Positions 53,533-62,716 of a stretch of DNA of 64,000 bases are shown here, in pieces. The stretch spans positions 992,001 through 1,056,000 of the forward strand of contig NZ_CP108101.1 of assembly GCF_036195325.1 (NCBI RefSeq). The letters run 5' to 3'. The position numbers were made by a program, and so were the translations under genes. The notes beneath the pieces were generated by a model that was given only the letters and a program-made list of their open reading frames with translations, was not told the DNA's origin and did no database searches. Each line of letters begins with the position of its first letter. The first letter of the stretch is position 1. The DNA comes from Streptomyces sp. NBC_00234. Lineage in GTDB: Bacteria; Actinomycetota; Actinomycetes; Streptomycetales; Streptomycetaceae.

Positions 53533-54438
53533 ATGAAGAAAAACGGACAGATCGCGGCCGGAGGCGGTGCGGCCGGGATCCCTGTCGTGTCCTACCGCCC
53601 GAGCCCCGGAAGACCACCGGGTCTGGAGATCCTCGACCTTCCCGGGCTCACCGCCCGTGCGGTCGAGCGCGGGATTCCCGTCACCGAACCCGCGCGTCCG
53701 GCGTTCCACCTGATCGTCGCCATGCACGGCGGGCAGCTGGAGTGCTCGGTGGACTTCACGTCGTACACGCTGGGCGCCGGCGACTGGCTGTGGGTGTGGC
53801 CCGGGCAGGTCCTGCAGTTGGCGGACGGACCGGGGGACGGCGATGCCACCGTGCTGGTCTTCCCGACGGGCTTCCCCAGCACCGCGGCCTACGCCTTCGT
53901 CCGGGACGGCGAGCACCTGCCGAACCGCCGCATCACCCCGGGCCCCGCGCGCCAGGCGGCCCTGCTCCGCCTCCTGGACGCGCTGGTGGAGGAGCACGAC
54001 GATCTGTCCGGCCTGCCGCTGGAGGCGTACGTCGAGACGCTGGCCGACCTGCTCTCGGTGATCCTCATCCGGCTCGTCCACCTCGGCGATCCGCGACGGC
54101 ACGCCCGTTCCGGTGGCAATGCGCCCTTCCACCTGTTCTGCCAGGCCGTCGAGGAGGGCTTCGGCCGCACCCACCGGGTCGAGGACTACGCCGCCCAGCT
54201 CGGTTACAGCTCGCGCACTCTCACCCGCGCCACCCAGGCGGCCCTCGGCTGCGGCGCCAAGCGCTACGTCGACGACCGGGTACTGCTAGAGGCCAAGCGC
54301 CTGCTCATCCACAGCTCGCTGCCGCCGGCCGCCATCAGCAATCGGATCGGTTTCGCCTACCCGACCGTCTTCAGCGCCTTCTTCCGTCAGCACACCGGCA
54401 TGACGCCGACCGAGTTCCGGGCTCTGGCCAAGGGCTGA
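53533..54438 (+). CDS. AraC-family transcriptional regulator
   Basis: A 301-aa protein from ATG 53533. The N-terminus holds a cupin-like effector domain (AFHLIVAMHGGQLECSVDFT, SYTLGAGDWLWVWPGQVLQL). The C-terminal double HTH shows RVEDYAAQLGYSSRTLTRAT and ISNRIGFAYPTVFSAFFRQH followed by TGMTPTEFR. It is divergent from the cupin operon and is its probable activator. No clear direct-repeat site was identified in the intergenic region. Confidence 0.93.
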   Translation: MKKNGQIAAGGGAAGIPVVSYRPSPGRPPGLEILDLPGLTARAVERGIPVTEPARPAFHLIVAMHGGQLECSVDFTSYTLGAGDWLWVWPGQVLQLADGPGDGDATVLVFPTGFPSTAAYAFVRDGEHLPNRRITPGPARQAALLRLLDALVEEHDDLSGLPLEAYVETLADLLSVILIRLVHLGDPRRHARSGGNAPFHLFCQAVEEGFGRTHRVEDYAAQLGYSSRTLTRATQAALGCGAKRYVDDRVLLEAKRLLIHSSLPPAAISNRIGFAYPTVFSAFFRQHTGMTPTEFRALAKG

Positions 54439-54551
54439 GGTGGGGGACGACGTCGTTCCGACCCTCAGGACGGATGACATGGCATCGCGCGAAGATGTCG
54501 CTCAGGCCATGAATCCCGGGGGCCTACGAGCACACCGCTGGAACCCGAGGT

Positions 54552-54586
54552 GTGCGGACCGTTCGCCGCCTGCGAACGGTCCGCAC
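54552..54586. terminator. Bidirectional terminator between araC and a lipoprotein gene
   Basis: GTGCGGACCGTTCGC and its exact complement make a 15-bp perfect stem with a 5-nt loop, lying 8 bp from the stop of the leftward lipoprotein gene and about 113 bp after araC. It can terminate both convergent genes. Confidence 0.88.
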
Positions 54587-54594
54587 GCCCGTGG

Positions 54595-55326
54595 TCAGAG
54601 CTGGTTGATCGCGCGCATCGCCAGGCCCTCGGTGCCGGCCCAACCGTTCACCCGCGCCGCGTCGTCGTAGGAGACGGAGGAGAGGCCGTCGGGCAGGTCG
54701 AAGATGAGCGTGCCGTTGAGTTCGGTGCCCTCACCGGCGACCAGGGTGGCGGTGAACCGGTCGGACTGGTCGTACTCCGCCTCGCCGCCCTCGTCGTTAC
54801 CGAAGACGTACAGGCCCGCGTACGCCGTGCCGTCTCCTTCGACGACGACGGGCTCGGTGTCCGGCTCTCCGAGCGTCTCGACGGTGGAGGCGTCGTTACC
54901 GGCCCCGAGCCGCACCAGCGGTGCCTCGTTGAGGACGCAGGGCTTCTTGTTGCCGTTGGTGACGGTCAGCAGGAAGTGGCGGGGGGTCTCCCCGGACGAG
55001 TCCTGCAGCTCGACCGCGGTGTTGAGGTCGGTGACTTTGCAGTCCTCGTAATCGGTGCCGTTGCCCCCGCCGGTTTCGCCGCCGCCCCCGGTCGTGTCGC
55101 CGGCCGAGCCGCCACTGCCGCTTTCGGTGGCGGAGTCGCCCGACGCCTCGGGACTCTTCGACTCGCTCTCCCCGGCCGACGCGGAGACCGACGGGGCGGC
55201 GTTGTCCTCGCCCCCGGAAGGCTCGCAGCCGGTAGCCCCCAGCAGCGCCGCGACCGCGGCGGCCCCCAAGAGGGTGCCGCGCAGGCCCTGACGTATCGAT
55301 CCGACTCTCACTGTCTTCGAGTGCAC
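54595..55326 (-). CDS. DUF4232-type lipoprotein
   Basis: A 243-aa exported protein from GTG 55326. The lipobox is LLGATGC (Cys near 34). A long Ser/Gly/Glu/Thr linker (GESESKSPEASGDSATES, then GGGGETGGGNGTD) spans about 45-95. The folded domain begins YEDCKVTDLNTAVELQDSSG and continues with LLTVTNGNKKPCVLNEAPLV, the DUF4232 pattern with its two Cys. It is like the short protein at 319-834 but lipid-anchored. Function is unknown. Confidence 0.82.
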   Translation of the reverse strand: MHSKTVRVGSIRQGLRGTLLGAAAVAALLGATGCEPSGGEDNAAPSVSASAGESESKSPEASGDSATESGSGGSAGDTTGGGGETGGGNGTDYEDCKVTDLNTAVELQDSSGETPRHFLLTVTNGNKKPCVLNEAPLVRLGAGNDASTVETLGEPDTEPVVVEGDGTAYAGLYVFGNDEGGEAEYDQSDRFTATLVAGEGTELNGTLIFDLPDGLSSVSYDDAARVNGWAGTEGLAMRAINQL

Positions 55327-55417
55327 GCTGTGTTCCCACTCCCCCGGGACCAGCCCTTACGACCGGTCGTGGCCTCAAGCTCTACACAGCCATTCTGGTT
55401 GTCGGCCCATCAGTCGG

Positions 55418-55648
55418 TCACCCCGGATCCGGGGCTGTTACAGCCCTCGGACGAACCGATGCCTTGGTGTGACAGAGCGTCAAATGAGCGTCGCCGGCGG
55501 GCGCCACTGCACCAGTCCGGGTCCGCCACCGTATGCCGTCTATCAGCTGCCGCCGGGCCCACACCGGCGGACGGCCCGGCTTGATGCCATGCGGCAGTAA
55601 CGGCTCCAGCCGGGCCCACTGGCTGTTCGTCAGGTCACCACGATCCAC
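55418..55648 (-). pseudogene. IS5-family transposase remnant (N-terminus only)
   Basis: From GTG 55648 the translation has the start of an IS5/DUF4096-type transposase: LTNSQWARLEPLLPHGIKPG, then RPPVWARRQLIDGIRWRTRT. Homology stops right after RTRTG; the remaining 30 residues are unrelated, and the DDE domain is absent. This is debris of an insertion sequence between a lipoprotein and a beta-helix membrane protein. The upstream DNA (to about 55670) probably includes the old left end. Confidence 0.85.
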
Positions 55649-55717
55649 AGCACGTGATCATTCACAACCAAGATCCACTTTCGCGATAGATCGCCCCTAC
55701 GGGGTAATGTCCCGCGA

Positions 55718-57175
55718 GTGGAGATCGTGGAAATGACCTCGCTGGAACGTCGCCTCTGTCAGGCATTCCCTCGCGGCGAACCGATCGACCTGCGCCAGTC
55801 CCAGGACGAGAACCCCGAACAGCCCAGCGCCTGGGGTCCCGAACGGACCGTCCGCGCCGAGGTCATCCGCACCCTCCTCCTCGGTGGTCCGTCCGAACCC
55901 GGCGAGGTGCCCGCCCTCCACCTCACCGGTGCGCGGATCACCGGCCTCCTGAATCTTCAGCACGCAGAGATACCGCACCCCATCCGCCTGAACGTTTGCC
56001 ACTTCGAGCAACCGCCAGACTTCCGCGGAGCGCAGACCCGCCAGCTTGATCTCAGTGCGTCCTGCCTCCCCACCCTCATGGCCACCGCCATACGCGTCGA
56101 CGACGACCTCCGGCTCACTGGCTGCTGTATCCCCGGAAGCGTGCAGCTGGGCAGCGCACAGGTCTCCGGCGGAATCTTCCTCGACCGCGCCCGCCTCGGC
56201 GTCGACGGCGGGTGCGTCCTCCAGCTCAGCCATGCCTCCGTCGGCAACGACATCTGGGCACCCCAACTGGTGGCCCACGGCGAGATCCGCATCGGAGCCG
56301 CCCGCATAGAAGGCGCCCTTGATCTCGAAGACGCCCACATCAAGAACTCGGCAGGTGATGCCCTCAACGCCGCCCACCTGACGGTCGGGACCAGACTCAA
56401 CGCGGGCGGCCTCGTGGCCGAAGGCCGCGTCAGACTCACCGCCACCAAGGTCACCGGCTGGCTCACCTTCATGGAGGCCCGGCTCCGCAACCCGGGCGGT
56501 GTCGCACTGGGCATCAGTAGCTGTGAGGCAGCAGGGTTCTCACTCTGGGACGCGGCTCCAGTCTCAGGCCACGTCAAAATGCACTACGCCAACTTCAAGG
56601 TCATCCACGCCAAGCCCGAAGTCTGGCCCGTCACGGTACGTCTGGAGGGCCTGACGTACGAGACCCTCGCCCCGCGGCTGCCGGCCGCACAACGACTCGC
56701 CCTGCTCGAGCGAGACGAAGACGGCTTCGTGCAGCACGCCTACGAGCAACTCGCGGCCTCGTACCGCCGCGTCGGTGACGACGCCGAAGCCCGTGCAGTC
56801 CAACTCGCCAAGCAACGCCGGCACCGGACCACGCTGCCCTGGTACGGAAAACTCTGGGGCTACCTCCAGGACGCCACTGTCGGCTACGGTTTCCGCCCCA
56901 TTCGTGCTGTGGCCTGGCTCCTGGCTCTTCTGCTCCTCGGCTCAGTCGCCTACGGACTGAACCATCCACCCGCGGCCGAGCGGGGCAAAGGCCCGGAATT
57001 CAACCCCGTCATCTATGCCCTCGACCTCCTCCTGCCCATCATCGACTTCGGCCAGGAAAAGGCATTCACTCCGACCGGCCCTTACCAGTGGCTGTCCTAT
57101 CTCCTGATCGCAGCAGGTTGGATCCTCGCCACAACCATCGCCGCCGGAGTGACCCGCAATCTCAACCGCCAATAG
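55718..57175 (+). CDS. Predicted beta-helix membrane protein
   Basis: A 485-aa protein from GTG 55718. Residues about 60-305 are a pentapeptide-like or right-handed beta-helix region with repeating inward hydrophobics (LHLTGARITGLLNLQHAEI, IRVDDDLRLTGCCIPGSVQL, GEIRIGAARIEGALDLEDAH). A helical segment follows (QHAYEQLAASYRRVGDDAEA), then two membrane helices (AVAWLLALLLLGSVAYGL and YLLIAAGWILATTIAAGV). Similar Streptomyces proteins carry the name membrane-associated oxidoreductase, but no redox motif is seen. It follows the transposase remnant and may belong to the accessory region. Confidence 0.78.
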   Translation: MEIVEMTSLERRLCQAFPRGEPIDLRQSQDENPEQPSAWGPERTVRAEVIRTLLLGGPSEPGEVPALHLTGARITGLLNLQHAEIPHPIRLNVCHFEQPPDFRGAQTRQLDLSASCLPTLMATAIRVDDDLRLTGCCIPGSVQLGSAQVSGGIFLDRARLGVDGGCVLQLSHASVGNDIWAPQLVAHGEIRIGAARIEGALDLEDAHIKNSAGDALNAAHLTVGTRLNAGGLVAEGRVRLTATKVTGWLTFMEARLRNPGGVALGISSCEAAGFSLWDAAPVSGHVKMHYANFKVIHAKPEVWPVTVRLEGLTYETLAPRLPAAQRLALLERDEDGFVQHAYEQLAASYRRVGDDAEARAVQLAKQRRHRTTLPWYGKLWGYLQDATVGYGFRPIRAVAWLLALLLLGSVAYGLNHPPAAERGKGPEFNPVIYALDLLLPIIDFGQEKAFTPTGPYQWLSYLLIAAGWILATTIAAGVTRNLNRQ

Positions 57176-57242
57176 CCCGTCCTGCCTGCAAGCGAGGCGA
57201 CCGTGTTGGTCGCAGTCCACAGTGAGGGGCTGTGACCAGTAC

Positions 57243-57260
57243 CTTCGCAACAGGCCCTAG
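57243..57260. mobile_element. Solitary IS/MITE-type end sequence
   Basis: CTTCGCAACAGGCCCTAG resembles the right end of the element at 28342-28530 (ACAGGCCCTAG shared) and includes the stop codon of the DUF1963 gene. No matching opposite end was found nearby. It is probably a relic of an insertion. Confidence 0.5.
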
Positions 57261-58417
57261 TGCATCAGCTCGGAGTGGGGGTGCTCTGGCGCTGCCGGAC
57301 AGATGTAGAGCTGCTGGTCGTAGCCGCTGCCGATCTGGACGGCGGTCGGTTGCCTTGGAGCAGGGTTGGTCCCGAGGGGCGCGACGCGGGCATCGCGGGT
57401 GACGCGACCGCGGTCGTGCACCTCAATGCCTTGGGCGCGGAAGAAGTCGATCACGGCCTGACCCTCCGGCCCGGTGTGGCTGGAGGACGGACCGGTGTGT
57501 TCTCGGTCTTCGAAAACTTCGTTCGGGAGCCAGCTGCTGTCGTCGTCGCCCTCGAACGTGGCCATGGTCAGTAGGGCATCCATGTCGCTGCCGCAGGCAG
57601 GGCAGAGCCGCGGGGTGGGGTCGGTGGCGCCCCAGCGAGGCCAGCCGCCGACTTTCCAGCCGGGTGCGGCGGCCAACTCACGGTCGTAGAACTCCTCCGG
57701 GGACGACGCGTAGTCGTCCACATCGGTGACGGCTGCCTGCCATTCGCTCCAGGTCCCGAGCTGCTCCTGGAATTCCTTGCTCAACTCCAGGTGGTCGGGG
57801 TATTCGGTGACCTGCTCCGGGTTGAGCAGGCACGGCTCGGGCAGGTAGTTGTCGAACTGCATCGCGGGCGGCTCGGGGGGTGTGGTGAGGATGTCGGTGA
57901 CCGTGGCTGCCGACCGCCAGAACAGCGCGGTCCTGGGCATGATCGGGTGATCGAAGGGACACCACAGGACTTGGAGCAGGTCCGCTCCTTCAGGCGCGTG
58001 CAGATCGGGCACGTCCCGCAGGTACAACTGGGCGACCGGCAGCATGGCTATGGACCCCTCGTACGGTGCGATGGCCACCCTCAGGGGAAACTTCCGAGGG
58101 GGGCGGATTCGCTCCAGGGCCTCTCGCTCCTGCGGGGTCAGGCCCCTGCCGCGCGAGGCGGCACGGATCTGCCGTTCCAGCCTCACGTCCGCTGGAGACA
58201 GAGCCTCGTTCATTCCGTCCACCACATGAGGGCCGTCGCAGTGCGGCCACGGCTCGTCGGCGGGCCATAGCAGCGGTCCGCCGATGGAACTGTCCTGCGG
58301 TGACGGAGACCCCGGGCGGGGGTGCAACCTAGTCGCCGTGCGCGCCAGCGGCGCCAGCTGAGGAAAGACCGCTGTGACGTCGAACGGCCGCGGTGGAGTG
58401 GTCGGAGTTCTGTTCAC
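57257..58417 (-). CDS. DUF1963 (YwqG-like) protein
   Basis: A 386-aa cytoplasmic protein from ATG 58417. DUF1963 features: SSIGGPLLWPADEPWPHCDG near the N-terminus, MLPVAQLYLRDVPDLHAPEG, then LLQVLWCPFDHP and KVGGWPRWGATDPTPRLCPA with LTMATFEGDDDSSW. A C-x2-C (CPACG) may bind metal. YwqG-type proteins are of unknown function and are sometimes linked to toxin-immunity loci. The stop codon lies within the IS-end-like sequence, so the last residues may have been altered. Confidence 0.85.
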   Translation of the reverse strand: MNRTPTTPPRPFDVTAVFPQLAPLARTATRLHPRPGSPSPQDSSIGGPLLWPADEPWPHCDGPHVVDGMNEALSPADVRLERQIRAASRGRGLTPQEREALERIRPPRKFPLRVAIAPYEGSIAMLPVAQLYLRDVPDLHAPEGADLLQVLWCPFDHPIMPRTALFWRSAATVTDILTTPPEPPAMQFDNYLPEPCLLNPEQVTEYPDHLELSKEFQEQLGTWSEWQAAVTDVDDYASSPEEFYDRELAAAPGWKVGGWPRWGATDPTPRLCPACGSDMDALLTMATFEGDDDSSWLPNEVFEDREHTGPSSSHTGPEGQAVIDFFRAQGIEVHDRGRVTRDARVAPLGTNPAPRQPTAVQIGSGYDQQLYICPAAPEHPHSELMH

Positions 58418-58755
58418 AGCCGCGATCTTGCCAACTCACTCTGACAACGCTCGCAGCCACCTCGGAGCAACCTCTCCCCCAGGCGAAACCCTGCAGGGTT
58501 GACCTGCACCTCTCAGGTACTCAAAACACTCGCTGAGAGAACCGTCAGATCATCGGGGCGCGCGCTTCACACGACAGACCGGAGAAGGCGAAGGAAGCCT
58601 TCAAGCACTGGCTCCTGAGAGCGCGAACCCGCCCTCCACGATGTGCCCAACACGGCCTGGCCACACGCATATAGGGGGCACGGACGTGTGAGGCGTGCGT
58701 CGGGTCGGACCGGGACACCCTTCCCTCCGGCACCGGGTTCGCTTCCGCCCGGAGC
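58418..58755. other. Intergenic region
   Basis: No gene supported. CCCTGCAGGG near 58490 is a short palindrome. The DUF1963 gene starts leftward from here and the anti-sigma-type ATPase gene ends here. Confidence 0.4.
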
Positions 58756-59199
58756 TCAGCTGACGTCCCCGCCATGCCGAGGCTTCGGAGCACCTGGTGG
58801 CACGAAGCACGCGGTGACTGTCTTGCCCGACGCCTGCGGATGCGTGGCCCAGCCGTCGGCGAGCGCGTCGACGATGGCCAGTCCGCGGCCTCCGGTCGTC
58901 GTGAGGTCTTCGGGCTGCTTGGCAGGGGGAAGGGGGTCGGAGTCGTGGACACTCACATGCAGGCAGTGGCTGTCCCAGGTGAGGACCAGCTGGGCGTCGC
59001 TGTGCGCGTGCACGTGCGCGTTGGTGATCAGCTCGGAGACACTGAGCAGTATCGCGTCCACTGTTTCGGGGGCGCTCTCGGTCCACTCCAGGGACATCAG
59101 GTGCCCCTGCGTCCACCGCCGACCGGCCCGCACCCCTTGCGACACCGGAAACGATTGCGCCCATCCCACCGCGCGCAGCGACGTGTTGTCCTTCCCCAT
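58756..59199 (-). CDS. Anti-sigma-type ATP-binding protein (HATPase_c_2)
   Basis: A 147-aa protein from ATG 59199 with GGGAGG upstream. It is one HATPase domain: N-box LLSVSELITNAHVHAHSDAQ, G1-box VSVHDSDPLPP and G2-box GGRGLAIVDALADGWA. Such small kinases (RsbW/SpoIIAB-like) bind sigma factors or anti-sigma antagonists; Streptomyces has many orphan copies. The adjacent rightward gene is a tiny membrane protein. Confidence 0.92.
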   Translation of the reverse strand: MGKDNTSLRAVGWAQSFPVSQGVRAGRRWTQGHLMSLEWTESAPETVDAILLSVSELITNAHVHAHSDAQLVLTWDSHCLHVSVHDSDPLPPAKQPEDLTTTGGRGLAIVDALADGWATHPQASGKTVTACFVPPGAPKPRHGGDVS

Positions 59200-59369
59200 C
59201 GGTCCTCCCTCACTCCGCTCTCTTCCTGCCCTCCTACCCCCGGCTTCGAAGGGCACCCCGGAATCCTCGTCACAGAGCCCGGCCGACGTCCCGAAGCCGA
59301 AGCGGAAACGAGGTCTGCCCTTCGGATGTCAGGGCACACGCACATCACCCCCTTCGAGAGGAGCACACC

Positions 59370-59546
59370 ATGACCGGCATAGCCGCAGCCGTCCTGTTCG
59401 CCATCGCTTTCCTGATCAACGCAGCAGACATCACCACCAACGACGTCTTGTCCTCCGTGAACCTCATGCTCCTGGGCCTGACACTCCTTGCCCTGCACAC
59501 CGCCGGAATCGGAGCCGGCCGCCGCCGCCCCTCCCGCAGACGCTGA
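59370..59546 (+). CDS. 58-aa two-helix membrane peptide
   Basis: ATG 59370 is 6 nt after GAGAGGAG, a strong ribosome site. The product begins MTGIAAAVLFAIAFLINAAD and has a second hydrophobic stretch (VNLMLLGLTLLALHTAGI), ending in an Arg-rich tail (GRRRPSRRR). The topology would be two helices in a hairpin with the tail in the cytoplasm. Similar tiny proteins occur in Streptomyces genomes, without known function. It stops at TGA 59544-59546. Confidence 0.8.
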   Translation: MTGIAAAVLFAIAFLINAADITTNDVLSSVNLMLLGLTLLALHTAGIGAGRRRPSRRR

Positions 59547-59792
59547 CGGCGCCGGCGGGACCCGGCGCGGGAGAGCGCTCATCAAGCCTTCTCCGTCGAA
59601 GTGCGCCCTGTGGCATCGGGTCACCGTAGGAGTGCGTCGAGAACCGTGCGGTCCCAGGACCTGTTCTGAGTCCGGATCACGGGAGTGTCCGGCAGACGCC
59701 GGCATACCCAACCTCTTGTCAGACACCGCTGTTTGTCAGACACCGCTGTTACGTTGGCGCGAGGATCTTGATTCGACCTCCGGAGAGGGCGT

Positions 59793-60389
59793 ATGTACGA
59801 CGAACGGCTCGCCGAGTTCTCCCGCGAGCGGCTGGACGGCCGTCCGGTACCCGACGATCTGCGCGTGCTGCTGGTGGCGCAGTGGGAGGGCCGCACCGAC
59901 TTCACCCGCCTGCTCGACCTCGACTTCTTCGAGTCGGGAGAGGTCCACCCGCTCCTGGACACCAGCTATCTGAGCGAAAAGGAACGCGCGGACCCGGAGA
60001 TGCAGGCCGTCAACGCCGCAGCCGCGGAGATGGCCACGTACGTCAAGCTCGTGGCGAAGGGCGGAAAGGGGTGGATCGGCTACTGGCTGCACCCCGACGA
60101 ACCCGCGGACCGTGCCTGGCTCCTCGTAGAGCTGGACACCGAGTTCACCTTCTGGAGCCCGGTCGGCCTCACCCTGGCCGAGGGGGCCGCCGCCGAGCGG
60201 GCAAGCTACCAGGATGAGCCCGACGAGCGAATCGCGTTCACACAACTGGCCGCCGAACTCGCCGAGCTGGGCCTACCGCTGGGCACCCAGGACTACGACG
60301 CCCTTGATGACACCGAGTACAGGGTGGTCCCGGAGAAACTCATGGAGGAGCTGACCGAAGCCGAACGCGAGAAGCGCGGTCTTCGCTGA
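59793..60389 (+). CDS. Hypothetical acidic protein
   Basis: A 198-aa soluble protein from ATG 59793, 13 nt after GGAGAGG. It is acidic, with segments YVKLVAKGGKGWIGYWLHPD and AWLLVELDTEFTFWSPVGLT, then DERIAFTQLAAELAELGLPL. The general look (short WIGYW core, acidic helices) recalls SMI1/KNR4-type or other immunity-like proteins, but this is not strong enough for assignment. The surrounding genes are also hypothetical. Confidence 0.7.
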   Translation: MYDERLAEFSRERLDGRPVPDDLRVLLVAQWEGRTDFTRLLDLDFFESGEVHPLLDTSYLSEKERADPEMQAVNAAAAEMATYVKLVAKGGKGWIGYWLHPDEPADRAWLLVELDTEFTFWSPVGLTLAEGAAAERASYQDEPDERIAFTQLAAELAELGLPLGTQDYDALDDTEYRVVPEKLMEELTEAEREKRGLR

Positions 60390-60637
60390 GCGGGAGACGC
60401 CGGCGCCCTGGTGCCACAAAGGCCCGCCATGCACCCGGAACCTCTCCAGTTGGGCCCGGTGCAGTGTTCGTTCGAGTCGAAGTTGGGCGTGAGCGTCCGA
60501 ACAGGCTACCGGCGCGCGGGGGCTGTGGCTCCGGTGGCCGCCGGCTCTTCTGGCAATTCGTCGGCGATCAACGGCAGGTCGGTCTGCTCTGATCCGACTA
60601 CGCTGGTGGCGTTTTCACACTTGAACGAAGGACACAA

Positions 60638-61294
60638 ATGGCTCGCCCTTACAACCCCGGACCGAAACAGTTCGTCTTCGCTGTCGGTGATGGCAACGAC
60701 CAGCAGGTCTCCGTAGGCGACCCTCAGGAAGCGTACGTAGCATTCTCCGCGTTCTTCCGAAATCGAGATTCTGATACCTACACCATCGAAGATGAACCCG
60801 CGAGCCAAAGCTTGGTGCTCATGCCCGGTCAAGGTGTGATCGCCCGGATCGAGGCGGCGGCGGATCAGTCTCGGACGGAATACCTCCAGGTCGATAGGGC
60901 CAATCGCTACCTGCCGAGCGCGATGCTGTTTTTCGAGAACGGATATTCCGGCCTCGACTACTTCGGCCAGTGGTTCTCGGACCTCGCGGACCTCGACGCG
61001 TCACCGGAGACTCGCGGTGCTACCCGCGCCGCCACGTTCACGACCGAAGCCGCGGCAATCGAAGAAGTCGGTCGGATCTGGGGAGATTCGGGCATCGTAG
61101 ACCCGAGCGACCAGTACTACGTCTTCTTCGACTCGCATGATGTCGGCGATGACCGAGCTGAACGAGCCGAACTGCTCAAGTTGATCGAATTCCTCGGTAT
61201 CGAACGAGTCGACGCCCCGGCCGAGGCCGCCGATGGCGAAGTCTGGGTGCGCACCGACACGCGCCTCGACGCCGAATTTGAACGGTGGTCATGA
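60638..61294 (+). CDS. Hypothetical protein
   Basis: A 218-aa protein from ATG 60638 with GAAGG 7 nt upstream. No signal peptide or membrane helix. Segments include QFVFAVGDGNDQQVSVGDPQ, ADQSRTEYLQVDRANRYLPS, LDYFGQWFSDLADLDASPET and YYVFFDSHDVGDDRAERAEL. I do not recognise the family. The sequence uses more A/T-ending codons than the core genes, which hints at more recent acquisition. Confidence 0.7.
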   Translation: MARPYNPGPKQFVFAVGDGNDQQVSVGDPQEAYVAFSAFFRNRDSDTYTIEDEPASQSLVLMPGQGVIARIEAAADQSRTEYLQVDRANRYLPSAMLFFENGYSGLDYFGQWFSDLADLDASPETRGATRAATFTTEAAAIEEVGRIWGDSGIVDPSDQYYVFFDSHDVGDDRAERAELLKLIEFLGIERVDAPAEAADGEVWVRTDTRLDAEFERWS

Positions 61295-61450
61295 ACAGAT
61301 GGTTCGGGATGGGGCTGCAACATCGCCCAAGGTCTGACTCGACCATGACGGGCCTGCTCGCTCCGGGTGGCGTGGGTGTACACGAAAGCGGCTGGTCAGA
61401 TCGGTGTAGGCAGGACTCGCCAGTCCCTTCTGATGGGGAAGACTGAGTCC

Positions 61451-62716
61451 ATGAGAGACATAGTCTTCACGCGCAGGAGCGGCTGGATCCCGAACGTGAT
61501 CCGCGAGGCCGGTGAACTGAAGCTGACGCTCGGTGCCGGGGCCGACGCCAACCATGAGCCTCGCACGTTCACGTTCTCGATCGGGGAAGCCCATCTTGCG
61601 GTGATCCGGGAGGACCTGGCCAGACACCTGCTGCTGTGGAGTGCGGTCCTTCCCCTGTGCGACGCCGCCGGCACCCGGGACCGGCTCGACGAGAACGCTG
61701 CCGTCGCACTCCTGGACCCGATCCTCCTCTCCGCGCCCGCGGACGTCGACGCGCTCTTCCAACGCATCCAGTGGGACAGGGGTCGGCTCATCGCCCATGG
61801 GGCTGACATCGATCTGCTCGAGCGCGGTCAGGTCTGCGCGGCGATGGGCGCGGCGACAGAGACGTCCAACGGGAAACGAGCTCAGGAGTACCACGCGAAC
61901 CGCCGTCGCGCCGAGCGCGGAGCAGTACTCGGTCCACTCGACGCCGCGATTCTGAGGTACACGGGCCAGTACCTGCACGGTGCGACGATTCCGAAGCGGA
62001 TGCCCGATGCCGTCGCCCCCGCGCTGCTGCCGGAGGTCATGCGTGTGATCGCCACCGCGGAGCAGGCATGCGCCGGGATGCGGATCGGCCGCGATCCGCG
62101 ACGGGGCAAGCGCGCCACGGACAAGCGCGACTGGGACCGGATGGCGACGACGGTCGACGCGGCCGTGCGCCGTGCACACCCTGAGCTCGTCGATGACGCG
62201 GTGCATACCGTGAGCTTCCTGATGTGCTCGGAGGCCACGGACCGCTCCAGGAGCACGCCCATGGAGGATGACGAGGAGGCTGCCGACACCCGCGCCGACT
62301 TCGGCGAGAGTGCAAGGAAGACGATCCTGTCGTTCACCGACGACAAGGGCGTCGAGAAGAAGTGGATCCAGGACAATCACCGCACTGCCACCGCGGAATT
62401 CTGGGAGTTCGTCGGCGATCGCTCTGCCGCGGACAACGAAGTGTTCACCATCGAGGACGAGGAAATGGGCGAAGGGATCCAGCTCCACTTCTACGCGGAC
62501 TCCATCGCCCGGGTCACGACGGTGCACGAGGGTGAAGGCGGCGGGTCGGATCCGGAGTACCGGGTCGAGTACAGCCTGGTCGACGGGATCGGCGGGTACC
62601 GGACCCTGGTGAGCGCCTTCGTCCGCGGCGGCTGCGCCGCACTCGAACAGCACGGCTCTTGGATCTCGGATGCCGCTGAGTTCGAGCGCGCGCGCCGGCG
62701 GCGCGACGCCAAGTAG
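61451..62716 (+). CDS. Hypothetical protein (DUF6357-like)
   Basis: A 421-aa protein. ATG 61451 is preferred because GGGGAAG lies 9 nt upstream; ATG 61433 is possible. It starts MRDIVFTRRSGWIPNVIREA and contains LAVIREDLARHLLLWSAVLP, AQEYHANRRRAERGAVLGPL and EFWEFVGDRSAADNEVFTIE, ending with RRRRDAK. This resembles the DUF6357 group of actinobacterial hypotheticals, by memory only. No function is known; it is cytoplasmic. Confidence 0.7.
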   Translation: MRDIVFTRRSGWIPNVIREAGELKLTLGAGADANHEPRTFTFSIGEAHLAVIREDLARHLLLWSAVLPLCDAAGTRDRLDENAAVALLDPILLSAPADVDALFQRIQWDRGRLIAHGADIDLLERGQVCAAMGAATETSNGKRAQEYHANRRRAERGAVLGPLDAAILRYTGQYLHGATIPKRMPDAVAPALLPEVMRVIATAEQACAGMRIGRDPRRGKRATDKRDWDRMATTVDAAVRRAHPELVDDAVHTVSFLMCSEATDRSRSTPMEDDEEAADTRADFGESARKTILSFTDDKGVEKKWIQDNHRTATAEFWEFVGDRSAADNEVFTIEDEEMGEGIQLHFYADSIARVTTVHEGEGGGSDPEYRVEYSLVDGIGGYRTLVSAFVRGGCAALEQHGSWISDAAEFERARRRRDAK

